Below, one piece after another: positions 22,493-33,448 of a stretch of 64,000 bases of DNA (position 1 is the stretch's first letter; the number at the start of each line of letters is the position of its first letter). The position numbers and the translations under genes are program-made. The notes below the pieces were generated by a model. It searched no databases. It had not been told where the DNA came from and worked only from the letters and a program-made list of their open reading frames with translations. Source of the stretch: Tetraselmis striata (taxonomy: Eukaryota > Chlorophyta > Chlorodendrophyceae > Chlorodendrales > Chlorodendraceae); contig VCJN01001362.1 of assembly GCA_006384855.1 (NCBI GenBank), positions 52,508 through 116,507 on the forward strand, in the 5' to 3' direction.

Positions 22493-24306
22493 ATGGAAAT
22501 TTAAATAAACGTGTCTTCTCACTGCCACAGAAGCATTTATTATTGAGCTGGTCACTGAACCGCGCGGTGCGCGCCAATGTACCCCGGTCCTCGCTCTCCT
22601 TGCGCCCCTCGCGGGGCGCGTATAACCTAGCGTCCTACCCGCACAGCTAGGGGTTACACGCCCGCCAGCCGCGCGGTGCAACGATATTGCGGTGCAACGA
22701 TATATCGTTTCAAATATTTAAATACATGTGCCCAACAGTCACATTTCGCGTAGTCGCCGGGCGCGAGGCACAGGTAGGAGTTCAAATCCAAAGAGTAGAA
22801 AATAAGGATCGCGCTCGTGCTGATATTCCATTATTATAACCGGCCGTCCTCATCTGCCCTCGAGTAGTGCTGCCACCACTCGGCGATAGTCTGCACCATG
22901 CTACCGGCGACTACAGCAGGCACCAAGGGGTCGGATCAAGGACGCATCAGACGGTATAGGGGCATAACAAAGGTTCCAAAGGGGTCGAATGGTGTGCAGA
23001 AGATGTTGTTGGCGAAACTTGTGTCACGCACACCCTCGGCGAGCGTCACCCGGCGACATGTCGCGCCACCGTCAGGAGGAGAGCCAAGCGAGGCTCCCCC
23101 GCACGACGAGCCTCAAGAACCGCCCTTGCCCGGCGAGCATCAGCATGAGGCTCACGCCCCAAAGCCCTTATGGGATCGGATGCTGCGTCATGACCGGCGG
23201 CTTTTGCGCGTCTCTCCTGATGGCCGCGAGGCCGCCCACTACGTTGTGCCGACACACAAGACTCACACAAATCACCACAGCTACAAATACTTTGTTATTG
23301 TGGGTTTCATATTCGTGAAGTGCTCTGGCAATGTGGACGGTATTATGCTCGGTTGGTGTGGCTCCGCTAGGGGTTGTGATGAATCTCCAAACCGGAGAGC
23401 CTGCTTCCCGGACGCGGACTGGTAAGGTCGCACTGGTTTAGGGGACAAGGGGACAGGTACGGTAGTATTTTATCACCCACGGTCGTTCATACAAGTATGT
23501 CGTTATCAATATCATCAACCCCCGGCAATATGTCCCAACCGCACAGTGTTAGTCACGCTATATCGTATCAACGATAAATCGTTATACGTGCGGTATCTTT
23601 TTATCACCCTGAATCGTTAAAACGAGTATGTCACCAACCCGGGCAGTAGTCACGCTATATCGGGTCAATGTGACATCGTTACAAGTCATGAACAGCGAAC
23701 ATTATGTCCTGACAGTAATAGTAAGTAACGATATATCGTGTCAACGTTAAAAATCGTTACAGGTGCGGTAGTATATTTTGTCACCCACGGTCGTTCATAC
23801 GAGTATGGCCGTGTTATTATGATATCATCATCCCCGGACAGTGTTAGTAACGATATATTATATCAACGATCTGTCGTTACACGTGCGGTAGTAAGTTATT
23901 ATTACACACGTTCATAAAAGTATTCCATCATCAACGCCGGACAGTGTGTCCTTATAGCGCGCAACAGGGTTAGTAACGATACATTGTGTCAACATTAAAT
24001 CGTTACAAGTGGGCTGTTGTACGTGGTGATGGAGGCATCGGCCGCGGCGGACGAGGAGGCGGAGGCGGAGGAGGGAGAGGAGGCATGAGGAGGAAGAGGT
24101 ATCGGCGGCGGCTGCGGAGGAGGCGGGGGTAGAGGAGGAGGAGGAGGAGGAGGGGGAGGAGGAGGAGAAGCATGCCGACGGGAGGAGGAGGGAGGCATTA
24201 CTACGGCCTGTGAACACAAGAGACGCATATGGGCATATTCGCAGCATGCACCGTAGCAGTTGATACCAACATTATTGTAATTCAGTACCCATCTACTAGC
24301 TTTGCA
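22493..24306 (+). repeat. Left inverted arm of the foldback element
   Basis: Outer to inner: a conserved end about 800 bp long including the ORF; an array with TATATCGTTAC and CCACGGTCGTTCATACGAGTATG-like units (about 23450-24010); a GAG/GAA-rich purine stretch (about 24030-24195); and a unique inner end at TAGCTTTGCAAC. Confidence 0.85.
22898..23425 (+). CDS. ORF of the left arm of the foldback element, unknown
   Basis: ATG-initiated frame of 175 codons. Its first roughly 110 residues are shared with the mirrored ORF at 26193-26615 (-): MLPAT, AGTK, RRYRGITKVPKGSNGV, LVSRTPS, VTRRHVAPPSGGEPSEAPP, LWDRMLRHDRRLLRVSPDG. Relative to the other arm it carries insertions of 12 bp (QKML) and 3 bp (His), both multiples of three. 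After about residue 115 the two diverge. The N-terminal RRYRGITK segment is faintly reminiscent of an AP2-type start but is too short to call. Confidence 0.45.
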   Translation: MLPATTAGTKGSDQGRIRRYRGITKVPKGSNGVQKMLLAKLVSRTPSASVTRRHVAPPSGGEPSEAPPHDEPQEPPLPGEHQHEAHAPKPLWDRMLRHDRRLLRVSPDGREAAHYVVPTHKTHTNHHSYKYFVIVGFIFVKCSGNVDGIMLGWCGSARGCDESPNRRACFPDADW

Positions 24307-24872
24307 ACAAACACATCGTGCGCATGGATGAAAATATAGGCTGCAGCCCCGTGTTAGGGGTTTGCTAAGGATAAACACAAATAGTCGTGAACACGATGCG
24401 GCGTGTTTGCGAAGGTACGGCAGCATATAAGCGCGAAGGCAGCGGGCGGCGGGCAACGGGGAGCGGACAGCGAGCTGGGGGCAGGGGGCAGCGGGCAGAA
24501 TTACATGTGTTGCATCTTCAGGTTGATGTCAACATTGCCACTCTACATCCTACCCTCACCCGACTTCCCTGGATGATTTCCCACCGCCGTTACTAATGCA
24601 TTGCACTCATGCACGTGTCAACGCCATCTCGTGTTAGACTCACCCGCTTCAGATTCTGGCTTTCACCTGCGGCCTTATACGAGTAATCGATGCAACGATA
24701 AAACGTGATTACAATTTGACCCCAGTATGTGCTCATTAAGTGTAAATACGTGCACACAGCTTTGATACTCTATTTATTTCCGCGCTGACACGAGGCATGC
24801 CGTCTCGCCCCCCCCCCCCCCCCCCCCCCCCCTCCCAATCATCGCCTAACGCACCACACTACAAAACGCAGA
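24307..24872. other. Unpaired centre of the foldback element
   Basis: Includes a G-rich minisatellite of GCAGCGGGC and GGGGGCAG units at about 24430-24500 and a 25-base poly-C run at 24808-24832. No ORF of note. Confidence 0.6.
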
Positions 24873-27030
24873 TCGTTGCAAAGCTAGTAGGTGGGTACTG
24901 AATTACAATAATGTTGGTATCAACTGCTACGGTGCATGCTGCGAATATGCCCATATATGTGTCTCTTTTGTTCACAGCCGTAGTACTGCCCCCCCCCCTC
25001 CCGCCGGCATGCTTCTCCTTCTCCTCCTCCTCTTCTACCTCCGCCTCCTCCGCAGCCGCAGCCGATGCCTCCGATCGATGCCTCTTCCTCCTCATGCTTT
25101 CGCCTCCTCTCCCTCCTCCGCCTCCGCCTCCTCGTCCGCCGCCGCCGATGCCTCCATCACCATGTACAACAGCCCACTTGTAACGATTTAATGTTGACAC
25201 AATGTATCGTTACTAACCTTGTGCGCTATAGGGACACACTGTCCGGCGTTGATGATGGAATACTTTTATGAACGTGGGTGATAAGTAATGTACTACCGCA
25301 CTTGTAACGACAGGTCGCTGATACAATATATCGTTACTAACACTGTCCGGGGATGATGATAGCACGATAACACGGCCATACTCGTATGAACGATCATGGG
25401 TGATAAAATACACTACCGCACATGTAACGAGTTATCGTTGACACGATATAGCGTTACTAATACTGTCGGGACATGTCCGGCTTTCACAACGTGTAACGAT
25501 GTCACGTTGACCCGATACAGCGTGACTACCTCCTGGGTTGGTGACATACTCGTATGAACGATCGTGGGTGCTAAAAGCTACCGCGCTTGTAACGATTTAT
25601 TGTTATTGCCACGACATAGCGTGACTAACATTGTGCGGTGGTGGCTTGTTTCCAAAAGAGTTTCCAAGCCAAGTAAGTTTCCAATTAAGTTAAAACCACT
25701 ACCAAACCACCACCGTTATCGTTGACACGACATATCGTTACTGTTGGGACATAATGTCGGGCGTTCATGACTTGTAACGAAGTCACGTTGACCCGATATA
25801 GCTTGCTGACTACTGTCCGGATTGGTGACATACTCATATATGAACGATTATGGTGGGTACTAAAAAGCTTCCGCGCTTGTAACGATTTATCGTTGACACG
25901 ATATAGCGTGACTAACACTGTGCGGTCGGGACATATTGTCGGGTGTTGGTGACAACAATGACATACTTGTATGAGCGATCATGGGTTATATAAATAAAAT
26001 ACTACCGCACCTGCAACGATTTATCGTTGACGCGATATATCGTTACTAATACTTTCGGGACATAATGTCCGGCGTTCACGACTGGTAACGATTCTACGTT
26101 GACCCGATATAGCGTGCTGACTACTGTTCGGGTTGGTGACATACTCGTATTAACGATTGTGGGTGATGAAAAGCTATCGCACCTGTAACGATTTATCGTT
26201 GACACGATATAGCGTGACTTATACTGTGTGGGCGGGGCATACTGTCCGGGGTTGATGATATAGCAGCAACATACTTGTGTGAGCGACCGTGGTGGGCCTT
26301 GCAGCCGTCGGGAGAGACGCGCAAAAGCCGCCGGTCATGACGCAGCATCCGATCCCATAAGGACTTCGGGGCGTGAGCCTCATGCTGCTCGCCGGGCAAG
26401 GGCGGTTCTCGAGGCTCATCGGGCGGGGGAGCCTCGCTTGGCTCTCCTCCCGACGGTGGCGCGACATGTCGCCGTGTGACGCTCACAGAGGGTGTGCGTG
26501 ACACAAGTTTCGCCAACACACCATTCGACCCCTTTGGGACCTTTGTTATGCCCCTATACCGTCTGATGCGTCCATGATCCGACTCCTTGGTGCCTGCTGC
26601 AGTCGCCGGTAGCATGGTGCGGACTATCGCCGAGTGGTGGCAGCACTACAAGAGGGCGGCCGAGGGCAGATGAGAACGGCCGTTTAAAATAATGAAATAT
26701 CGGCGCGAGCGCGATCCTTATTTTCTGCCCTTTGGATTTGAACTCCTACTTGTACCTCGCGCCCAGCGACTACGCAGTATGTTATTGTTGGGTACAGTTA
26801 TTTAAATATTTGAAACGATATATCGTTTCAACGCAATATCGTTGCACCGCGCGGCTGGCGGGCGTGTAAGCCCTAGCTGTGCGGGTAGGACGCTAGGTTA
26901 TACGCGCCCCGCGAGGAGCGCAAGGAGAGCGAGGACCGGGGTACATTGGCGCACACCGCGCGCTCCAGTGTCCGGATCAATAATAAATGCTTCTGTGGGA
27001 GTGAGAAGACACGTTTATTTAAATTTCCAT
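24873..27030 (-). repeat. Right inverted arm of the foldback element
   Basis: Mirror of the left arm. The internal array (about 25190-26280) has more copies of alternating motifs such as TTATCGTTGACACGATATA, GTGACATACTCGTATGAACG and CTGTCCGG. Confidence 0.85.
26193..26615 (-). CDS. ORF of the right arm of the foldback element, unknown
   Basis: ATG-initiated frame of 140 codons mirroring the left-arm ORF, starting 415 bp from the outer end (405 bp on the left). Shared residues run to LLRVSPDG; the C-terminal part is different and overlaps the internal repeat array. Substitutions between the arms within the shared part are mostly conservative (for example Asp/Glu and Ser/Pro swaps are few) and no stop occurs. 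Confidence 0.45.
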   Translation of the reverse strand: MLPATAAGTKESDHGRIRRYRGITKVPKGSNGVLAKLVSRTPSVSVTRRHVAPPSGGEPSEAPPPDEPREPPLPGEQHEAHAPKSLWDRMLRHDRRLLRVSPDGCKAHHGRSHKYVAAISSTPDSMPRPHSISHAISCQR

Positions 27031-27480
27031 GCCACACCCCATCTCACCCCGAGGCCCATGCCGCCTCCTCTTGCCCCTGCCTCATCAGATTCGTCGCCAT
27101 TGGCTGTCAAGGATCAAGCACTGGGAGCATTGTTGCTCCGCCATTCCGCCGCGGATGGCGGACAAGGAGCGGGTGACAGCTTTGACAAAGCGCGAGGTGG
27201 TGCACGGCACGCTCTTTGCTGCTATGCTGCACCTTCTCATCAAGTTCATCCACGTTCACGGCCTCGGCTGCGGGTTGCTTGCCGACGTCCGTGGAGGGGC
27301 TTAGTTTGCCGGACCTCCAGCGCAAGTTCTACGTCGTCTACATGCATCATGAGGCTTTGCCGGCTCGCCGTCAACATGTTTGCGGTAGGAGTGTAAAGAC
27401 CCGGTACCGGTGTACTTGTTCTATGCAATGCTGCCGCATAGAAAGTAGTTTACTCCACCCAGCAGCAAAAACACTTTTTT
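27031..27480 (+). other. Exon-like sequence right of the foldback element
   Basis: After an acceptor-like CTCATCAG at about 27089 a frame reads MADKERVTALTKREVVHGTL and LFAAMLHLLIKFIHVHG before a stop. Another frame downstream reads SVEGLSLPDLQRKFYVVYMH. They may be remnants of a host gene or of another element. No family recognised. Confidence 0.25.
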
Positions 27481-29830
27481 CGTAATTCCATATATATCCA
27501 ATGTCTATGTTTATATTTAACAAAAAGACTTTACATGGGAAACGAATTACGTGGCATAGTGTTGAATTCTTGATCTGGACAACCTGCATTTACTTTCATC
27601 AGAGATCGATGCGAGATTATTATACATATTGCACATAATGTAGTGTGCCATATACCCAGAAATGTGAGTTCATGTGCACATAGAAAGATAGCCATGCATG
27701 GCTGTGTTCAATGCTTTTTATGTGACATGTCTCCACGGAGTGCTCGAGTTAAAACTGCGTTGCTTGCGCCCTACTGATGCTCCGGCTGATCGACTAGGTG
27801 CCGTTGTCCATGTAGTAGCCAATGAGCTGCCACAACAACATGCAATATACCATTTTGGCTCACTCCTGCCGGGTCCAACCGAATCCTATGTTGGTTGCAA
27901 GTGTTGTAGTGAGCAGCATAGACTTCTTGGGCTCATTCACGGCGTTCCCCACCGGCCGATACCGCGCGCGTCGTGTTCGCATATGAGTACCCGATGTACT
28001 ACCGTAAGTACTATAGCTCACCGCGAATTGCATGGAAAATAAGAAAAGCGGCACGGTAGACCTCTAAAGCCGGTAAAATTATCTTCTAGGATGCCGTTTT
28101 AAGATCTGTCGTCCGGGTTTCGACGGTCCTCCGGCTTTGATTCTGCGTAGAATACTATTTGTGATGTGTTACTACTTAAACCAGAATCGGAGGGGGTTCC
28201 TGGGCCTATCTTACCCGACACAAATGTGCACCCCACTCATTCGACGATGTCTGAAGAGGTCGACCGTGGCGGATTTTTTCCTTAAATTTGATTCGGGGTG
28301 CATTGCACCAAGTACATAAAGCGCTTCGCGGCGTGTACGGGGAAAGCACGATATTGGCGTTTCAGGAACGCCGTGTTCCTATTGTCAGCATCATGGTTGT
28401 TACTGCAATCATGGGACAATCAGTTGCATAGGTAAATGAAGATCATGCATGATGATCAATTGATCCCATGGGCCTATAAGGGTTCTAGATGTTTGACCAG
28501 ACGGCCCCATCGAATGATAACGGATAGATGTAGGCTGCCGGCGCCCGGCGGTGTCGCTGCACAAAAGACTCAGCACCTCGGACTTGTTGGAACATTGGTT
28601 GGTAAGGTGACATGCACCTGCCTCCCGATCCCATCCCTAGAAGCAATTATAATGTTGTATGGACAACAACATGCCTGGCCATCTTGACAAGATCCGCACG
28701 GGAGGCAAAATGAAGCATGTGTCATCTGCGTATTCCAAATCGGTGACGTTGCATCCTTTGGCTTGTGTCTGCGGTCTGTGAGGAAGAATGACGAGGTCAC
28801 TCATTGCATGTGCGAAACACGCACGGGGCGTACCCATCGCGCAGTCATGTCTTCATCGCAACCTTCATGAAGAGTGTGTGACATCTCGGGTCCCAACACA
28901 TATTAATCATCCTTGTTTGATGCCGCGATGCTGGAGTCAATAACGGAGGTGGCGCTAACAGGATGAAATACAGTACATGGAATACAGAGCGGGCGGGAAC
29001 AAGGTAGTAGGTTTGCATTCGGGTATCTGAGGGATCAAGAGCCGTCATGTAAGGTAGTAGCTTGACAGTAGTGATAACTTCATACTTTTAGATCGTTCAG
29101 CGGATCCGAACATAATGTTATTCGGAGCCCAGCACCGATCCTTGCCGTCAGCGAGGATTAGTCGCTACCTGTAGTAATCCTTAATCCTCACGAGCAATCC
29201 TTACTACCTGTACTTGTATCCATCGCTTTGTAATTCACACCTGTACTTGTATCCATCGCTACTTCGGGTACAGGTACCCTCTGTGACGACGAGTTGCGCA
29301 CGTGCCTGCAGTAGGGTCCAAATTGACCACTGAAAGCGGTGCCAGGACCTAGCGACAGGTAGGCGATGGACACAAGCTATCAGCCGCCCAGATATCAAGC
29401 CCTGTATACACTTGTGGAGATATACTCGTACCCGGTCACTCGGACTGCGGAGAGAATCTGTAATTGATACAGTCGCTACGTACGCGGTCGGTACCTGTAC
29501 CCGCCGAGTCCGTTGCCATCGTCATACCGGTGCTGGAACTACAGGCGTCAAAAGTAATGAACGGGTTTGGAACAGCCGAACTTCAAATCGGTGCCCTGTT
29601 TTTCATGCACGCGGTACAGCGAGCCGTTCGGTACCGAGTAAAGAGTCGCTATATAAGAAAACAAAAAGCATGATTGCAAATTTCTGGCTGCGGCCTGGGC
29701 GAAGATCTGTACCGGGTACGCGCGCACGGCCGAGCGCAGGATCGATTCGCCGTCGGCACATTTCCTCGTAGTGAGGCGGGCCCGCCGCGCGAACCACGGT
29801 GCGCGGACTTAGCGGGTGAGAGTAAGTACC
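27481..29830. other. Gene-poor stretch with a retrotransposon fragment
   Basis: AT-rich to mixed sequence without host exons that I can recognise. It holds a reverse transcriptase fragment on the minus strand (28637-28837) and a direct repeat of ACCTGTACTTGTATCCATCG at about 29206 and 29239. Confidence 0.5.
28637..28837 (-). pseudogene. Non-LTR reverse transcriptase fragment
   Basis: The frame contains CNVTDLEYADDTCFILPP, the YADD box of LINE-type reverse transcriptases with the usual upstream D-L-x-Y. In the next frame NKSEVL resembles the following N-x-x-K-[ST]-E motif. Stops and frame changes surround it, so it is a decayed, truncated copy. Confidence 0.55.
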
Positions 29831-31020
29831 AGGTTGGGCATAAGTGACCCCTCGGTCGCTTATGTCATAACATAAGTACTTATGACATAAGTACATTATT
29901 GTGTTATAATCCGGCATAAGCGGAATTATGCCCTATGTCATGACATAATTTTGGAATCATTATGCTCATAAGATAATTATGCCAGAATTTATTATGGCAT
30001 ACGAAGTGAGGAAGTGGCCGAAATATACCGCCACCGCGACCTTTGTATGTCAGCTCGTACTTAGGGAACAACTTGGAACTTACCGAGACGATCGGTGAGC
30101 TTTGCCATCGGCTCAGCCCACGTCTTGGCGTTTAACTCCTCCACAGTCGCACAGAAGGGCCCCTCTCATGGAAACTTCGGGTGCAGCTGGTTAGTTTTCG
30201 AGCCAAAACACAAAATACATCATATTGCCTCTCCAGCGGACGAGCCGAGCAATCCACAATCTCGCAGTCGTCAGCCTCCTGGGAAGAGTTGTCGACGAAG
30301 AAGCCCAAGTAAGACGACTTCTTGCAGGTCGCGTGCGATCCCTAGGACGCCCTAAGATTCTTCTTCACCCGCTCAATGCGTGCGCGCGCTGCGAATGTCC
30401 TCAAGTTCGTGTGTCCGAAGCGCCGCGTTCAAGCTTATCGGAAGCAGGGAAGCTCGAAGAACCGTCGATTGTTGGGGCGGTGGTGGTGGCAGCGGCCGCA
30501 ACGGGTGGTGCGCGGCGGGTGTTTGCTCACCAGCGGCGGGTGAGGAGCCGCCATCGCCCGTACCGGAGCAAATAAATCGCGCTGCGAACCGCAGTATGGC
30601 GCGACGGTACCGAGCTTCCATGGCATGTAGACATGGCGGACCCCGTCAGCGCTGCGCCGTCCTTGTCCGTTGGGAGTGTTGGTGTCGTCATGGCGGGTGC
30701 TTGTTTGCCTGCTGGCAAGGTGTTGGATAGCGAGCCGGCGGTAAGATTGCTTGTGCGACGGTTTGTGTGTGCCGGCATCGCGAGTATATTATTTATAATT
30801 TCGTACCACTATCGCCTCGTATAGTACCACCTCGAACGTACCTGTACGTGTTGTATCTACGAGCAGTGCGCGGTCTGCGGGTTTTATCGGCACTTATGCC
30901 GGGCACGTATGCATGGGACTTATGCCGATTTTCGATGTGACTTCCTCAAAAGCATAGCCACTAACATAAGTTTCATAACATAAGTTTCCCGGAATAACTT
31001 ATGCCTTATGCCCAACCCCG
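29831..31020. mobile_element. 1.19-kb DNA transposon (non-autonomous) with 9-bp target duplication
   Basis: GTAAGTACC occurs immediately outside both ends (29822-29830 and 31021-31029). The ends share the inverted sequence GGTTGGGCATAAG. Subterminal regions on both sides are packed with CATAAG/CTTATG motifs. Nine-bp duplications suggest a Mutator-like element. The interior has several ORFs but no recognisable transposase. Confidence 0.75.
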
Positions 31021-31325
31021 GTAAGTACCGCGCACACAGTTTACAACCACACTATGAACTTATGTATTGCACGTGTACATTGCGATTTTTGCTGCGCATT
31101 TTCTTGCTACAAACCGGCAATTTCCGTTTTTCCGGCACGCACTAGCGGGCGGGTATCGCTGATGTTTGAAGCGCACACGCCACGCGCGGCAATACTCGCG
31201 ACGCAAGATAACCGCAACATGACCCCGCATGTTTTCAGAATAGGGCACAGAAATACCCTAAATAACCCTAGGGTACATCGCATACATGCGATACAACGCA
31301 TTTGCATCTGGCAAGTTGTAGGATC
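31021..31325. other. No gene seen
   Basis: Short unique stretch between two mobile elements. Contains CCCTAAATAACCCTAGGG, which is not a telomere repeat array. Confidence 0.4.
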
Positions 31326-31372
31326 TCACCAATGCTAGATGTAAATGCGTATATCTGTCCACCATAGGCCAT

Positions 31373-31627
31373 TGCCGAGTTCCGCCGTCACCTGTCGCGC
31401 ACACGGCGGGGGTTGTTGCAGCGGATCTCGGCTTGCGTCCGTGGTACCCTGGGCGGCATTCTCTCTGCCGGTGTGGAGATGGCCAAGTCTGATGCGTGTG
31501 CTCGTGCCCATTTTGCGTCTTCTCATGTTACTGCTTCCACCCCGCAGTCGTTGTAGAGGACCTTTCTGATTGTCCTTTTTGTGATTTCCGATAACGCCTT
31601 CTGCTGCTAGCTCATGTAAATAAAATT
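31373..31627 (+). mobile_element. Retroposon copy 1 (3' end GCTAGCTCATGTAA) with 47-bp target duplication
   Basis: A 255-bp insert lies between two 47-bp direct repeats (31326-31372 and 31628-31674, one mismatch). It carries the end of an ORF (EFRRHLSRTR, GTLGGILSAGVEMAKSDACA, ASTPQSL, stop) then a short 3' UTR ending GCTAGCTCATGTAA. It shares this with the copy at 44632-44935. Interpreted as a 5'-truncated non-LTR retrotransposon. Confidence 0.75.
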
Positions 31628-31674
31628 TCACCAATGCTACATGTAAATGCGTATATCTGTCCACCATAGGCCAT

Positions 31675-32908
31675 CGCATCAATTGTGCGGCTGCTGTACT
31701 AGCGGCGGCTAGCTCGAGGGAGCTTGAGGATATATGCCCACAGGGCGGCAATCAGTTTAGCGATATGTGGCGTGCAGCCTGCGAACGGATTTAGACCCAC
31801 TACCCGTTCAATCATTACTTTTGACGCCTGTAGTACCTGTATGAGGGTTGGCGATGAAGATATGAACTACTATATTGTAATCCATGCATCCGTATGTACA
31901 CCCTGCAATGCTATTCGCCGACTTGCTATCACTACGGGTACTAGTGCCTTTTTATATATGTTATCTTCTCACTGTGCTGCGTTATTATTCTACGGGTAAT
32001 ATTATTTATCATCGCGAGTATTATTCGTCCGATACTCGTATGATATACATAGTATTTAGCGTGCACTATATCGTTAGGCCAGTGAGAATTAACGTCCCGT
32101 TTTAGGAGCCCGCCTCCGCTGATTATTAGGCCCCCCTCCAAAAGTTCTGTAGCTGTCCAATGTTATGTGTAAAGTACTGTTGTGAACACTACGGGGGGGG
32201 GGGGGGGGGGGGGAGGCGCAATGGCCCCCAAATATTGTGCACCACCAGGGACATGTGCATAAGGGTGGAAATGTACACCAATAATGGGAGCAGCAACAAA
32301 GAGCACATACCACATCATTGCAATGGTACTTCACAACATATGAAATCTAGTTGCTAACAGGTGGTTGGCTCGCGGTTTGGGTGTTGGGCGGCTAGCTACA
32401 GCTAGAGTCTATTAGCTCGAACGAAACCTGCGGGTGTATCTCTTTCGCCACGTACTCTAGCACTTCGCAACGGGTGTGGCCCCGCAGCTACTGTTGGTTT
32501 GATTACAGGGAAAGCGTCCATGGATTTAGCTGGCGACCTAGAAGGCTAGAAACGGCGTTGGGTGGTCTTTGCCCGTAAGTGCGTGACTGTTGTATGTATA
32601 CGAAAGCAAGCGGCGTGTAGATTATCATAGCCCAACCACGCGAGACACCAAAGCAAACAAGCTCTCCGTAAAGCTCGAGCATATAGGTTGCCGCAGTCGA
32701 GCAATGCGGGAGCTGATCTGAACACGAGTGCACATCAACCACTCCTAAGCTAGAGGATATAGCAGGGGCATGTCGCCCATCGGCGTGCCGGCCCGCCAAG
32801 GCATGCACGACGGTATGTCACATTTTTGGCCGAGCAGGGGCAAGTTTAGAAGGGTTGGTTGCTTCGTCGTGTGAGAAGGACGCAAGGTGATGTAGTCTTG
32901 GACAAGCA
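31675..32908. other. No gene seen; poly-G run
   Basis: Mixed-composition sequence with a 21-base G run at 32193-32213. No ORF shows family features. The 5' part of the piggyBac element probably begins within its right end. Confidence 0.4.
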
Positions 32909-33437
32909 AGGTTCAACCAGTGGAAGAAATATTTCAGATTTTGGTTATCTGTCGGGCCGGAGCCGGACTCTAATACAAAGATTGTTAAATTATGGTTAGG
33001 TGTGCTAAATGCCCCTAAGGGCAAAGCGATCCAACCAGGAACCATTTTGACGGTTGACAAAACTATGTTTGAGTGGCTAGGATTGTGTGGACATCTGCAC
33101 CTTTCGTGGTTGCCGAACAAGCCACACCCAATTGGATGGATGTTGAAGACCGTAGCATGCGCGATAGTAGAGGGGTGTGTGTTTTTATGGAGCTAGCGAA
33201 GCGTAATGTAGACATCCAATTCAAGAAGTGGCATGACGAGTTTGGCGCAACTACGGCAGTGTACCCTTCGCTGCACGCAAACTTGGCACAACACCGGGAG
33301 GATTGTCATCGCTGACTCGTGGTTTGGTTCAGTGCGCACCGCCCTCGCCTAGATGTCGCACGGTCCGTACATCATCCTAGCTATCAAGACTGGCTACGCT
33401 TGTTCCATCCCCCAAGCAAGCAACAATAACTCATTGC
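32909..33437 (+). pseudogene. piggyBac-type transposase, 5' part, decayed
   Basis: Reads FNQWKKYFRFWLSVGP, then PGTILTVDKTMFEWLGLCGH and NKPHPIGWMLKTVACA, then after a frame change FMELAKRNVDIQ and GATTAVYPSL, then IVIADSWFGSVRTALA, stop, MSHGPYIILAIKTGYA. These follow the DDE domain of piggyBac transposases: an acidic residue before the Trp-Leu motif, KPHPIG-x-x-LKT, and ADSWFGS. Two frame changes and a stop make it inactive. It is interrupted at 33438-33448 by the retrotransposon. Confidence 0.75.
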
Positions 33438-33448
33438 TGGCATCATGG

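Larger units (their letters stand above)
22493..27030. mobile_element. 4.5-kb foldback element with two inverted arms of about 2 kb
   Basis: The sequence from 22493 inward is the inverted complement of that from 27030 inward, starting ATGGAAATTTAAATAAACG at both ends. The arms reach 24306 on the left and 24873 on the right, leaving a 566-bp unpaired centre. The right arm is about 340 bp longer because of extra copies of an internal ATATCGTTAC-rich repeat. Both arms contain the same ORF about 410 bp from the outer end. No transposase domain and no clear target duplication were found (left flank CATTACATTT, right flank GCCACACCCC). The layout resembles foldback or long-TIR DNA transposons, but family membership is not shown. 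Confidence 0.85.

Noticed and set aside
22745..22800. tRNA-like B box (GAGTTCAAATCC) in both arms of the foldback element
   Set aside because: No matching A box or cloverleaf found; not called as a tRNA or SINE.
22945..23000. AP2-type DNA-binding domain suggested by RRYRGITK
   Set aside because: Only the first few residues resemble the motif; the expected Trp and following strand are absent.
23995..25190. Pro/Ser-rich and Gly/Glu-rich ORFs in the centre of the foldback element
   Set aside because: Explained by the purine-rich GAG/GAA repeats mirrored in both arms.
29412..29771. 119-codon ORF left of the 1.19-kb element
   Set aside because: No family features, no splice context, lies in repeat-rich sequence.
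31245..31275. Telomere-like CCCTAAATAACCCTAGGG
   Set aside because: Only isolated repeats, no array of TTTAGGG or TTTTAGGG.
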